This document shows, piece after piece, positions 52,749-61,216 of a stretch of DNA of 64,000 bases. Numbering within the stretch: position 1 is the first letter of the stretch; every line of letters begins with the position of its first letter. The position numbers were made by a program, and so were the translations under genes. Source of the stretch: Flavobacteriales bacterium UBA5081. Lineage in GTDB: Bacteria > Bacteroidota > Bacteroidia > Flavobacteriales_E > Vicingaceae. The stretch covers positions 4,301 to 68,300 of the forward strand of contig DIAJ01000012.1 of NCBI GenBank assembly GCA_002415785.1, written 5' to 3'. The notes under the pieces were generated by a model, which did not search any database, was not told the origin of the DNA, and was given only the letters and a program-made list of their open reading frames with translations.

Positions 52749-53120
52749 TTATGCTTTTATGTCTTTATCTCGCATTATCAACTTCCCTTTTGATCTCGTG
52801 TGACCTAGAAGCGCTACCCCATCGGTAAGCTCTTTGACAACCAAAATTAAACCATTTGAACTACCACTTTCTGAAGTAACTTTATCTTCTTCTTTAGGTG
52901 AGACTAGAATTCTTTGACCGTCATTATCTTCTTCAACAATAACCTCATATACAACCTCAACACCTTCAAGGTCTACTTCTTCTAAGAGGTCCATTCTAGG
53001 ATACTCATCAATATTACACACATTATTTTTAATATATTTATAATCTAAATAATGTTCTATAATCACATAAAATCCTTTACCGTCAAAATTCTCAGTGGTT
53101 TCTATTGCCCAATCGTTCAT
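52749..53120 (-). CDS. Unknown acidic protein, first gene of the kinase-regulator operon
   Basis: I do not recognise this 123-residue protein. Seen: no signal peptide or membrane segment, a strongly acidic middle (EEVDLEGVEVVYEVIVEEDN), a Ser/Gly stretch (SESGSSNG), and a C-terminal beta-like part (GLILVVKELTDGVALLGHT, then KGKLIMRDKDIKA). It ends one base before the histidine-kinase gene, whose product and regulator follow, so it is probably co-expressed and could modulate or report to that pathway; this is inference from position only. Upstream is a long repeat-rich gap where the operon promoter should lie. Confidence 0.7.
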   Translation of the reverse strand: MNDWAIETTENFDGKGFYVIIEHYLDYKYIKNNVCNIDEYPRMDLLEEVDLEGVEVVYEVIVEEDNDGQRILVSPKEEDKVTSESGSSNGLILVVKELTDGVALLGHTRSKGKLIMRDKDIKA

Positions 53121-53361
53121 AGTCTTATTATTTTAGGTTTGTATTTACTTTCTTAACATCGTTTTTACCACCCATAAATCCACTTTTTAAAGCGTATCCA
53201 ATATATAAAAATAATTTTATTCAGTCTATATTTTAATTGACTAGCTTTCATGCAATTTTATTTAAAGCATCAAATATCAACTAAATATTCAAAAAATACA
53301 CTACCGAAATATGAGTATATTTTGAAAGGTGAAATGTGAAAGAGGAAACATTGAAACTGTC

Positions 53362-53424
53362 TTTATAAATATGAAATGTGAAACAGTGAAAGCTGAAACT
53401 TTCTCGCTGTTGCGAGATTAGGTG
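53362..53424 (+). repeat. Hairpin repeat unit, copy 1
   Basis: A unit of pattern AAATATGAAATGTGAAA...GAAACTTTCTCGC ending in a 6-bp hairpin TCTCGC-TGTT-GCGAGA (53402-53417). A fourth, truncated copy without hairpin precedes it at about 53325-53361. Confidence 0.65.
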
Positions 53425-53511
53425 ACTAACTAGCAGGCTAATGTTGGAAAAGAAACTCTTGAGGCACTTTGCACAACCTTAGCCTTCTCAGTAAGAACCA
53501 TGCTTTTAAAA

Positions 53512-53590
53512 ACTTAATGACTTCCTTAAAACCTTCATGTTCTTAATGGTAAAAAAATAGTGCTCCATACCCACTTTTGTCATCATTTTG
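53512..53590 (+). repeat. 79-bp direct repeat, copy 1
   Basis: Nearly identical to 53754-53832, including CTTCCTTAAAACCTTCATG and TAGTGCTCCATACCCACTTT. It lies directly upstream of the second hairpin unit, so the two repeat types may form one larger composite unit. Confidence 0.75.
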
Positions 53591-53601
53591 GTGCAAAATG
53601 T

Positions 53602-53664
53602 CTTTAAAAAATACGAAATGTGAAAGAGGAAACATTGAAACTTTCTCGCTGGAGCGAGATTAGG
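53602..53664 (+). repeat. Hairpin repeat unit, copy 2
   Basis: Same unit as 53362-53424, with the hairpin TCTCGC-TGGA-GCGAGA at 53644-53659. The stems are the same and the loops differ, as expected when the hairpin is kept. Confidence 0.65.
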
Positions 53665-53699
53665 TTTATGTCTCGCCAGCTTTTGCAGTAGCATCTATA

Positions 53700-53740
53700 C
53701 TTTGAGTTCTTTGCGCGAACTTAGCGTCCTTTGAGGTTAA
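53700..53740 (-). repeat. Copy 2 of the degenerate repeat seen at 159-200
   Basis: The reverse complement follows the 159-200 sequence with a few substitutions and two short indels. Weaker partial matches lie at about 53462-53495 and 54018-54048. Confidence 0.45.
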
Positions 53741-53753
53741 ATACCTTGCTTCT

Positions 53754-53832
53754 ACTTAATAACTTCCTTAAAACCTTCATGTTCTTAATGGCAAAAAAAT
53801 AGTGCTCCATACCCACTTTTGTCATCATTTTT
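53754..53832 (+). repeat. 79-bp direct repeat, copy 2
   Basis: Partner of 53512-53590, 242 bases downstream. Differences are limited to a few bases. Confidence 0.75.
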
Positions 53833-53883
53833 GTCAAAAATGTCGCCAAAAGTATTTCAGTTAATTCATTTTTCCCGGGCACT

Positions 53884-53946
53884 CTTTAAAAATATGAAAT
53901 ATGAAGGCAGAAACTTTGAAACTGTCTCGCTGAGGCGAGAATTGGT
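53884..53946 (+). repeat. Hairpin repeat unit, copy 3
   Basis: Same unit as 53362-53424, with the hairpin TCTCGC-TGAG-GCGAGA at 53925-53940. The body is more diverged than in copies 1 and 2. Confidence 0.6.
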
Positions 53947-54220
53947 TCTTAATTCGCTAATTATTAATTAAAATGCTAATGCTTTGAGTCATTTGAGTAA
54001 GCCCTGCCAACCGCTAGGCTAGGTTAGTGTCCTTTGCAGTTAAAAAACTTTTAACTTTAAGTACCTCTAACTTCTTGTTTCTTGCAGCGAAGCGGTCTTG
54101 CTTCTATATTCTAAACTCTAAAAAAAACTTTCAACTTTTTACTTCAGGCACTTTTAACTTACTTCCCTCTATCAGCGAAGCAATCTAACATCTATCTTCT
54201 AAAAGCGCAGCGGTCTATTT

Positions 54221-54712
54221 TTATGCTGTTTGTTTTAGCAAAGAATAGTGAGCAGAACTCTTTAAGTTCATAGGAATGTTATTTACCGAGCTTGGCTCAC
54301 AAATTTCAATTTTTTCAAAGCTCAATTTGAACGACTCCGGAAAGCAATTGACTAAATCACGCCATTGTTCCTTATTTACACTGCAATCGTAAAAATTAAT
54401 CAGGTTTTGATCATGATTAAATTCATTAAAAAAATCTGAAACCGGAGAATAATAAAAAACCTTCAAGCTTCCAGGACGCAAATAAGACAAGTGTAAGTAC
54501 TCTTCCATTCGGTCGCGTACTACTTCCCAACTTGCCTCTTCACCTTGGAGAATATCTTCCGGCCTCAGATTTACTTTGTATTTCTTTTCTATCTTACTTT
54601 TAATTGCCCAAAAGTCTGTTTTGAGCATGGAAGAATCACTCCCATGCTCTGCAAAACAGTTGACAAGAACAAGCAAACAATTTGTGGTAGTATTTTTTTC
54701 GGCTGTTTTCAT
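54221..54712 (-). CDS. Hypothetical protein
   Basis: I do not recognise this 163-residue protein. Seen: no signal peptide or membrane helix, a soluble mixed helix/strand composition, four Cys (residues 12, 19, about 129 and 140), and blocks such as KKYKVNLRPEDILQGEEASW and LSYLRPGSLKVFYYSPVSDF. No catalytic motif or known fold is evident. It is a single gene between the repeat-rich gap and a divergent T9SS cargo gene 183 bases away. Codon use looks like its neighbours, which supports a real gene. Homologues would be needed to say more. Confidence 0.6.
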   Translation of the reverse strand: MKTAEKNTTTNCLLVLVNCFAEHGSDSSMLKTDFWAIKSKIEKKYKVNLRPEDILQGEEASWEVVRDRMEEYLHLSYLRPGSLKVFYYSPVSDFFNEFNHDQNLINFYDCSVNKEQWRDLVNCFPESFKLSFEKIEICEPSSVNNIPMNLKSSAHYSLLKQTA

Positions 54713-54895
54713 CTGTGAATTTTTTTCAATCTTAAAATCAACAGTACAAAGCTGAGTGTTTAGTATTTCATTTCCCTCACGGTAAAAACTGAAATCACAC
54801 TACTGTGAATTGAGTATTTTTCAAAGGGAGAATTCATCTTCAGGCAACGTTTAAGTTTCTGAGAGTGTTTATTAAGAAACTAAAAACCAAATCTT

Positions 54896-56533
54896 ATGAA
54901 AAAAGCAATTTACTTTCTAATCTGCCTTTTAGCAATCATGCAGAATGCCGAAGCACAACCTTTCACCCACTTAGATATTGGAAACGTTAGAGCAAGAATT
55001 CACGCCAATGGAGAGTTGTTTCAAGACAAAGTGAATCAAAGAGCTGCCTTTGAAGTTCCCAAAAACTCCAATAGCTACACTATTTATTCATCTGCACTTT
55101 GGTTTACTTCGGTGGGTCAAAAAAATGGAAGCCCTGAAATTGCAGGCTCCTACGAAATTTATGGGAATCAAAATATGTTCAATATCGGACCGGTGGACAT
55201 CATCAACCAACAAAGTGAGAACTCCATGCAGTTCCAACGCTTGTGGAAAGTTAATCAAGACAGCATTGATTATCATATACAAAACTGGAACAGTCCTAAC
55301 TACTCGGCTCCTGCTGAAATTCTCGATTGGCCGGGCAATGGCAACAGCAATACAGTTCAAAATTTAGCACCTTATGCCGATTTAGACAATGACAATATTT
55401 ACGAACCCAATGATGGAGAGTACCCAATTATAAAAGGAGACCAAGCCGTTTATTTAATTGCAAACGACTACCGTCCAAATGATTCTATTATTAATCCAAA
55501 TGAAACTATTTACACAAAATCTGCTAAAGTAGAAATGCACATGATGCTATACGCATTTAACCATTCAACAGAAGCCATTGCCAATACTGTTTTTGTGAAT
55601 GTAAAGTTGTACAATCGCTCAAACTCCTCTGCTGACGACCATAATGACTTTAAAATCTCTGTTTATGCAGACTTTGATATAGGCTATCCGGTAGACGATT
55701 ACGTTAGTACAGATACAACTAAAAACATTTTCTATGCATATAATGGAGACAATCTTGATGAAAATTATTTTGGTAATAATGGATATGGAGTTAAATTAGC
55801 TACACAAGCAGTTCAGTTTTTAAATTATGATATAAGACATTCACTCTACTTTAATAATAGTTCAGGAGTCAATGGAGACCCAAGAAATTTATCTGATATA
55901 GCAAACAATCAAAGAAATCATTGGAAAAACGGACAATCAACTTATTTCAGTGGAGATGGGTATAATTTCTGTGTCGACACTAACCAAACTACAAAATACA
56001 TGTTTAGTGGAAACCCAACCCTAACTAACGACACCACTCAATGGACGGAATCAAATCCCTGTGTAATTGGCAGCAGCTATCCTAATTCTCCCGGAGACCG
56101 CAGAATAATTGGTGGCCCAAATACGCCTTCGCAATTGTATCATGGAGATATGATTGAATTTGACTACGCTTACGTTTTTGCAAGAGATGATGATAGCAGT
56201 CAACACATCAGCGATCCGGTTGCTAAATTGCTTTTAGTAAGCGATACGGTTCAGGACTTTTACGACAATAACATTTTCACCTCAATTGAGCAGAATAAAT
56301 TAAAAACGGAAAACGATTTCAAGCTTTTCCCAAACCCCGCTGCCCGAACTGTGAATTTAGAATTTGAAGAAACTCAGTTTGAGGTCTTACTCTACGACAT
56401 CAATGGTCGATTGGTCAAAAGACTACAAAATCAAAAGCAATTTTCAGTAGACGAACTGGCTGAAGGTTTGTATTTTTTGAAGATTGAAACGAATAATTTC
56501 CGCCAAACGGAGAAGCTGATTATTCAGCGGTAG
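54896..56533 (+). CDS. Secreted protein with T9SS type A sorting domain
   Basis: A 545-residue exported protein. Seen: signal peptide MKKAIYFLICLLAIMQNAEA then QPF, a body beginning with DIGNVRARIHANGELFQDK and SSALWFTSVGQKNG, a pattern shared by large Bacteroidota secreted proteins of unknown function, an acidic calcium-site-like stretch (YADLDNDNIYEPNDGEYP, about 158-175), and a C-terminal sorting domain (about 470-545, FKLFPNPAARTVNLEFEE, then VLLYDINGRLVKRL and LAEGLYFLKIETN). It should be exported by the T9SS. A terminator follows at 56559-56587, so it is monocistronic. Confidence 0.88.
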   Translation: MKKAIYFLICLLAIMQNAEAQPFTHLDIGNVRARIHANGELFQDKVNQRAAFEVPKNSNSYTIYSSALWFTSVGQKNGSPEIAGSYEIYGNQNMFNIGPVDIINQQSENSMQFQRLWKVNQDSIDYHIQNWNSPNYSAPAEILDWPGNGNSNTVQNLAPYADLDNDNIYEPNDGEYPIIKGDQAVYLIANDYRPNDSIINPNETIYTKSAKVEMHMMLYAFNHSTEAIANTVFVNVKLYNRSNSSADDHNDFKISVYADFDIGYPVDDYVSTDTTKNIFYAYNGDNLDENYFGNNGYGVKLATQAVQFLNYDIRHSLYFNNSSGVNGDPRNLSDIANNQRNHWKNGQSTYFSGDGYNFCVDTNQTTKYMFSGNPTLTNDTTQWTESNPCVIGSSYPNSPGDRRIIGGPNTPSQLYHGDMIEFDYAYVFARDDDSSQHISDPVAKLLLVSDTVQDFYDNNIFTSIEQNKLKTENDFKLFPNPAARTVNLEFEETQFEVLLYDINGRLVKRLQNQKQFSVDELAEGLYFLKIETNNFRQTEKLIIQR

Positions 56534-56558
56534 AAACGACTAATTATTCTCACCAAAG

Positions 56559-56587
56559 GCCAAGGAGTTGTCTTCTTGGCTTTTTTT
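56559..56587 (+). terminator. Intrinsic terminator after the T9SS cargo gene
   Basis: GCCAAGGAG (56559-56567) pairs with CTTCTTGGC (56572-56580) over 9 bp with one wobble pair and a 4-base loop, followed by seven T residues (56581-56587). Confidence 0.88.
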
Positions 56588-56871
56588 ATTTTCAACATTA
56601 AGAAATGAAGGTAGATTAAGGACTTCATTAAGTTTTAATTGGAAATAAGCTAATGAGGAATGCTTAATTCTCTAAACTTCTTAATGCCCTTAATGTTTTA
56701 AAAAAGATTAGAGAGATTTGGCTTTTGGGTAATTAATCATTGGTCATTAGTAATTATAATTTTTGCTTCAATCCTTTACATTACATTTCAAAGATTAAAT
56801 TAGTACTAGCCACCCGCAACTCTTACATTAATCAATTACTTTTGCCACACAAAAAGGAAATCGAGATTGAC

Positions 56872-59430
56872 ATGGAGTATAATTTTCCGGAAATTGAGAA
56901 AAAATGGCAAGCCTATTGGGCTAAAAACAAAACTTTTAAGGCATTTGATCAAAGCGAAAAACCCAAGTTTTACGTTTTAGATATGTTTCCTTATCCTTCG
57001 GGAGCGGGTTTGCATGTAGGGCATCCACTCGGTTATATTGCCTCTGACATTTACGCCAGATACAAGCGCCACAAAGGCTTTAATGTGTTGCATCCTATGG
57101 GCTACGATTCTTTTGGCCTGCCCGCCGAGCAATACGCCATACAAACCGGACAGCATCCTAAAATTACGACAGAAGAGAACATTAATACTTATCGCCGACA
57201 ACTCGACCAAATTGGTTTTTCTTTTGATTGGGATCGAGAGGTGCGCACTTCAAATCCCGAATATTACCAATGGACGCAATGGATTTTCCTGCAATTGTTC
57301 AATTCATGGTACAACAAAGCTGCAGACTGTGCTGAAGACATACAAACACTCATTGCGCATTTTGAAAAGCAAGGAACTGAAAATTTAAATGCACATACTG
57401 ATAGCGATTTGAATTTTACCGCCGATGAGTGGAAAAATAAAAACGAAAAAGAACAAGCCGATATTTTAATGGATTATCGCTTGGCTTTTTTGGCGGATTC
57501 TTATGTGAACTGGTGTCCTGCTTTGGGAACGGTTTTGGCGAACGACGAAATTAAAGACGGTGTTTCTGAGCGTGGCGGTCATCCGGTAGAACGCAAAAAG
57601 ATGAAGCAGTGGAGCATGCGCATCACTGCTTATGCCGAGCGTTTGTTGCAAGGTCTTGAGCAAATTGATTGGTCAGATGCCATTAAAGAAATACAGCGCA
57701 ATTGGATTGGCAAATCCGAAGGAGCGAGCATCTGCTTTGCCGTTGAAAATAGCAATGAGCAAATTGAAGTGTTTACCACTCGTCCGGATACCATTTTTGG
57801 TGTTTCTTTTATGGTTTTGGCACCGGAACACGATTTAGTAAGTGAACTAACCACTGCCGAGCAAAAGGAAGAAGTAGGCAACTATCAAAAATACGCCGCT
57901 GCCCGTTCGGAGCGCGAGCGCATGACGGAAGTCAAAAAAGTAACCGGTGCTTTTACCGGAGCCTATGCGGTTCATCCGTTTACCGGAAATAAAATCCCGA
58001 TTTGGATTGGAGATTATGTGTTGGCCGGTTATGGAACCGGAGCAGTTATGGCTGTTCCTAGCGGCGACCAGCGAGACTGGGATTTTGCCAACAGTTTTGG
58101 TTTGGAAATTCCTCCGGTAATTGAAGGGCAAGATGTGAGCCAAGGTGCCGATGACCGCAAAGACGGTAAATTAATCAACTCCGATTTCTTAAACGGTTTG
58201 TCGGTAAAAGAAGCCATTTCCAAAGCCATTGAAGCCATTGAAGAAAAAGGCATTGGAGCCGGAAAAATCAACTACCGCTTGCGCGATGCGGTTTTTAGTC
58301 GTCAGCGTTATTGGGGAGAACCCATTCCCATTTATTACGAAAATGGCATCGCCAAAGCCTATCCCGAGGATAAATTGCCTTTGGAATTGCCGGAAGTAGA
58401 CAAATATTTACCCACCGAAGATGGAGAACCTCCCTTGGCGAGAGCTAAGGATTGGAGCTACAATGGAAACCCATTAGAGGCGAGCACCATGCCGGGTTGG
58501 GCAGGCAGTTCTTGGTATTTGTACCGCTACATGGATGCCGAACGCACAAACGGTTTTGCTGACCAAGCAAGTTTGGATTATTGGAAAAACGTAGATCTCT
58601 ATTTTGGCGGAGCAGAACACGCCACCGGACATTTGTTGTACTCTCGTTTTTGGTGCAAGTTTTTAAAAGACCGCGGCTATTTAAACGTAGAAGAACCTTT
58701 TCAGAAATTAATCAATCAGGGGATGATTTTAGCTGAAGACGGTCAAAAAATGAGCAAACGCTATGGGAATGTAATCAATCCTGATGATGTTGTAGCCGAA
58801 TATGGTGCAGACACATTGAGATTATTCGAAATGTTTTTGGGTCCCCTTGAGCAATCCAAACCATGGGACACCGCTAGCATCGAAGGCGTTCATCGCTTTT
58901 TGCGCAAGTTCTGGCGTTTGTACCACGATGACGAAAACAACTTAAACCTCAGCGATGAAAAAGCAACGGTAGAAGAGTTAAAAGCCCTGCACAAATGCAT
59001 TAAAAAAGTAACGGAAGACATTGAGCGTTTTTCATTCAATACAGGAGTTTCTGCCTTTATGATCTGTGTGAATGAGTTGAACGACCTCAACTGCTCAAAG
59101 CGCGAAATTTTGGAACCACTTTGTGTGTTAATTGCACCTTATGCACCACACATTGCCGAAGAATTGTGGCAAAAAATGGGACATACGGAGAGTGTAAGTC
59201 AGGCTGAGTACCCCAAATTTGAGGAAAAACACTTGGTGGAAAGCAGTCATAAATATCCGATTTCTTTCAACGGCAAAATGCGTTTCACCTTGGAGTTACC
59301 GCTAGACCTCAGCAAGGAAGAAATTGAGAAAACTGTTTTGGAGCACGAAAATTCGCAAAAATGGTTGGAGGGCAAAACACCTAAAAAAGTGATTGTGGTG
59401 CCGAAGAAGATTGTGAATGTAGTAATTTAG
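56872..59430 (+). CDS. leuS: Leucyl-tRNA synthetase
   Basis: Charges tRNA-Leu; class I synthetase. Seen in 852 residues from ATG 56872: MEYNFPEIEKKWQAYW, HIGH box as HVGH (48-51, in SGAGLHVGHPLGY), editing (CP1) domain with TTRPDTIFGVSFMVLAPEH, KMSKR (626-630, the KMSKS box with Arg at the last place), anticodon-binding helices and a C-terminal domain. Forty-four in-frame codons upstream lack family resemblance, so the inner ATG is used. The next gene begins 4 bases after the stop. Confidence 0.96.
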   Translation: MEYNFPEIEKKWQAYWAKNKTFKAFDQSEKPKFYVLDMFPYPSGAGLHVGHPLGYIASDIYARYKRHKGFNVLHPMGYDSFGLPAEQYAIQTGQHPKITTEENINTYRRQLDQIGFSFDWDREVRTSNPEYYQWTQWIFLQLFNSWYNKAADCAEDIQTLIAHFEKQGTENLNAHTDSDLNFTADEWKNKNEKEQADILMDYRLAFLADSYVNWCPALGTVLANDEIKDGVSERGGHPVERKKMKQWSMRITAYAERLLQGLEQIDWSDAIKEIQRNWIGKSEGASICFAVENSNEQIEVFTTRPDTIFGVSFMVLAPEHDLVSELTTAEQKEEVGNYQKYAAARSERERMTEVKKVTGAFTGAYAVHPFTGNKIPIWIGDYVLAGYGTGAVMAVPSGDQRDWDFANSFGLEIPPVIEGQDVSQGADDRKDGKLINSDFLNGLSVKEAISKAIEAIEEKGIGAGKINYRLRDAVFSRQRYWGEPIPIYYENGIAKAYPEDKLPLELPEVDKYLPTEDGEPPLARAKDWSYNGNPLEASTMPGWAGSSWYLYRYMDAERTNGFADQASLDYWKNVDLYFGGAEHATGHLLYSRFWCKFLKDRGYLNVEEPFQKLINQGMILAEDGQKMSKRYGNVINPDDVVAEYGADTLRLFEMFLGPLEQSKPWDTASIEGVHRFLRKFWRLYHDDENNLNLSDEKATVEELKALHKCIKKVTEDIERFSFNTGVSAFMICVNELNDLNCSKREILEPLCVLIAPYAPHIAEELWQKMGHTESVSQAEYPKFEEKHLVESSHKYPISFNGKMRFTLELPLDLSKEEIEKTVLEHENSQKWLEGKTPKKVIVVPKKIVNVVI

Positions 59431-59434
59431 TCGA

Positions 59435-60148
59435 ATGATTAAGCGATTAATCCTATTTGCAAGTTTTATTGGTTTTTATACTTTACAAACTAAGGCACAA
59501 ACTGAAGTTAAATTTGACTTTGGTTTGGGAGTAGCGAACATGCATATGGAGCGCTTTGATTCATTAGAAGCTCCGAAAGGAAAATCGAAAGTCGGAATTT
59601 CACTTGGCTTCATTTTTTCATATCAATTAAATGAGCAACTTTTTATCGAAAGTGGAGCTCAATTTTCTTCAAAAGGATATCGTGAAGAAAACACTGACGA
59701 CTACTTTTCAGGAGGGAGCAGCAGTGGAACTCATTTGAAAAGCATTCATTACTTAGACTTTCCTCTACAGATTAAATACCAGTTGACTAACAGCGAGAAA
59801 GCAAAGCCTTTTTTCACCCTTGGCGGCTACTATGGCATTGCATTAGGAGGGCGGTTTTCTTCTACTTATGGATCAAAAAATTCCTTTGCCCAAAACCTTG
59901 ACTCTAGAAATGAATCCGGCAAACTTAAAATTGGAAATAAAAACGAAGACACAATTAAATCAACAGACTATGGCTTAAGTATAGGTGGTGGAGTGAGCTT
60001 TGGAAAAGTAGATTTAGGTTTGTATTATGATTTGGGTTTGTCAAATGTTGTTTCTAAAAGCCACCAAGCTGATGTTAAAGCTAAAAATCGCCTTTTTAGA
60101 ATTAATTTAGGCTTGAAGTTATATAGTGGTTTTGGCAAGGAAAAGTAA
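59435..60148 (+). CDS. Outer-membrane beta-barrel protein (porin-like/PorT family)
   Basis: Probable outer-membrane barrel of 237 residues. Seen: signal peptide ending TLQTKAQ (about residue 22), then paired amphipathic strands (VKFDFGLGVANMHMERFDS, LGFIFSYQLNEQLFIESGAQ, FTLGGYYGIALGGRFSSTYG, DYGLSIGGGVSFGKVDLGLY), which fit an eight-stranded barrel of the outer-membrane protein beta-barrel domain. No specific role can be given. It starts 4 bases after leuS and may be read through from it. Its 3' side runs into the repeat-rich region with the REP transposase. Confidence 0.82.
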   Translation: MIKRLILFASFIGFYTLQTKAQTEVKFDFGLGVANMHMERFDSLEAPKGKSKVGISLGFIFSYQLNEQLFIESGAQFSSKGYREENTDDYFSGGSSSGTHLKSIHYLDFPLQIKYQLTNSEKAKPFFTLGGYYGIALGGRFSSTYGSKNSFAQNLDSRNESGKLKIGNKNEDTIKSTDYGLSIGGGVSFGKVDLGLYYDLGLSNVVSKSHQADVKAKNRLFRINLGLKLYSGFGKEK

Positions 60149-60156
60149 ATATTTGT

Positions 60157-60252
60157 TTATCCTTTACCTTTCACTCCCACCCATTTCCCAATGTAGTAAG
60201 CCGCTATAATTGGAATCAAAATATAATATTGCAATTTTTCCAGCCAGTCAAG
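60157..60252 (-). pseudogene. Possible remnant of a small membrane-protein gene
   Basis: The minus strand reads DWLEKLQYYILIPIIAAYY followed by IGKWVGVKGKG and a stop, directly after an in-frame TAG and with no ATG. The composition (a helix followed by a basic tail) looks like genuine coding sequence. A TTG start would leave 25 residues. Family unknown; weakly supported. Confidence 0.3.
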
Positions 60253-60274
60253 CTAATTAATGATTAACAATACC

Positions 60275-60365
60275 AGTATATAATTGTCTTTGTCGGCTGA
60301 AAGACAGGTATAGCTTTAAAGGAGTATTTTTTTTTGCTACATTTAAAATAATAATCGGTATAACT
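60275..60365 (+). repeat. Diverged direct repeat flanking the transposase, left copy
   Basis: Similar to about 61217-61325. Both begin AGTATATAAT and share an (A)GCTGA-AGAC-G-TATA core, AAGGAG and ACATTTAAAATAAT near the end. The two copies flank the REP-transposase unit in the same orientation. Confidence 0.45.
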
Positions 60366-60418
60366 CCCTGCCAGAAATAGTTTAATTTACACATGTAGTA
60401 ACATAGTTATAACATTCA

Positions 60419-60463
60419 GCCCTGAAAGGGCGACATACCTTAGGATAGGACTTTAGTCCTATC
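60419..60463. repeat. REP-like palindromes, transposase 3' side
   Basis: Two hairpins: GCCC-TGAAA-GGGC (60419-60431) and GATAGGAC-TTTA-GTCCTATC (60444-60463, 8-bp stem). They lie between the flanking repeat and the transposase stop codon. Pairs of such small hairpins are the usual companions and presumed substrates of REP-associated transposases. Confidence 0.65.
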
Positions 60464-60523
60464 GGATAAAACACTATTCATTAAATTAGTGCCGGAGGTA
60501 CGGTTTAGATTGAAAAAAGATAA

Positions 60524-60976
60524 CTAGTCCCACAAGTATTTTTCATCATATTCAACTTTATACTTTTTTAAAAACTTCAGATACTCTTCTTTAAATGTTG
60601 TATTTCGATGATGTTCGTATTGATTACTAATATACTCACTAACAACATCCACTTCACTAGGGTTAACACTAAACGAACCATAACCATCTTGCCAATAAAA
60701 GTGTCGGTAATCACTCCCTTTGCTTTTTATCCATTTTGATGATAACGATTTAACTTTCTTCATCAGTTCTACTATAGTTACATTCTTTGAAAGCTTACAT
60801 AAGATATGCACATGGTCAAGATAACCTCCAATTTTTATTGGTTTACATTCCAAACCATTGCAACATCCACCTAAATACGCAAACAAATCATTTTCAATAG
60901 AACCATCAATCAACTTTTGATGATTTTTAGTGCTAAATATAATGTGTACGTAATTTTGAACTAGTGACTGTCCCAT
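60524..60976 (-). mobile_element. REP-associated tyrosine transposase (IS200/IS605 Y1 family)
   Basis: Single-strand DNA endonuclease of the HUH/Y1 family that is linked to spread of REP-type palindromes. Seen in 150 residues (CDS): HUH motif HVH (55-57, in GYLDHVHILCKL), candidate catalytic Tyr115 in VSEYISNQYEHH, and the family end region FKEEYLKFLKKYKVEYDEKY. Length and completeness suggest an intact enzyme. REP-like palindromes lie on both sides (60419-60463 and 61024-61106). There is no accessory TnpB gene. The start ATG is at 60976. Confidence 0.93.
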
Positions 60977-61023
60977 ATAACTTTAGTTTTAAAATCTGCT
61001 AATATAGTTGATTTTTAGACATC

Positions 61024-61106
61024 GTCCCTTCAGGACTTCTTTATCATTTCATCCTACATTTTCGATGGATTGCATCCATCGCTAAGATATCCCGTCCTTT
61101 CAGGAC
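61024..61106. repeat. REP-like palindromes, transposase 5' side
   Basis: GTCC-CTTCA-GGAC (61024-61036), CGATGGAT-TGC-ATCCATCG (61063-61081, 8-bp stem) and GTCC-TTTCA-GGAC (61094-61106). The first and third are near copies of each other, flanking the longer one. The set sits upstream of the transposase start. Confidence 0.65.
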
Positions 61107-61216
61107 TTTGAAAACATGCTTCACTTCAACCGTAATGCTCTGAAAATCAACATAAAATAGATAAAAACATCATTCACTCAAGTCAAAACTCCATTTAACG
61201 CTAATTTAGAATTTAG

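Larger units (their letters stand above)
53121..54220. other. Repeat-rich intergenic region
   Basis: About 1,100 bases with no convincing gene on either strand. It contains three or four copies of a roughly 62-base unit ending in a TCTCGC-GCGAGA hairpin, two copies of a 79-bp direct repeat, copies of the CTTTG-CTTAG-CCTTTG repeat also seen at 159-200, and repeated short phrases AGCGAAGC or AGCGCAGCGGTCT near 54085-54212. The region reads as a sink of dispersed repeats. The promoter of the kinase operon should lie near its left end. Confidence 0.7.
60149..60523. other. Intergenic region with coding relic, repeat and REP-like palindromes
   Basis: About 375 bases. It holds a minus-strand open stretch with membrane-protein composition but no start (60157-60252), one of two diverged direct repeats (about 60275-60365), and the palindromes GCCC-TGAAA-GGGC (60419-60431) and GATAGGAC-TTTA-GTCCTATC (60444-60463) beside the transposase gene. 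Confidence 0.6.

Noticed and set aside
53506..53694. 62-codon minus-strand ORF in the repeat-rich gap
   Set aside because: It lies across a 79-bp direct repeat and a hairpin repeat unit, has no family resemblance, and looks like chance reading through repeats.
56740..56871. 44-residue N-terminal extension of leuS
   Set aside because: The extension has no resemblance to leucyl-tRNA synthetases, and the family start (MEYNFPEIEKKW) falls exactly at the inner ATG.
58747..58761. Defective KMSKS box in leuS (KMSKR)
   Set aside because: The catalytic Lys and Ser are kept; Arg at the last position occurs in other Bacteroidota synthetases as I recall, so it is not a sign of inactivity.
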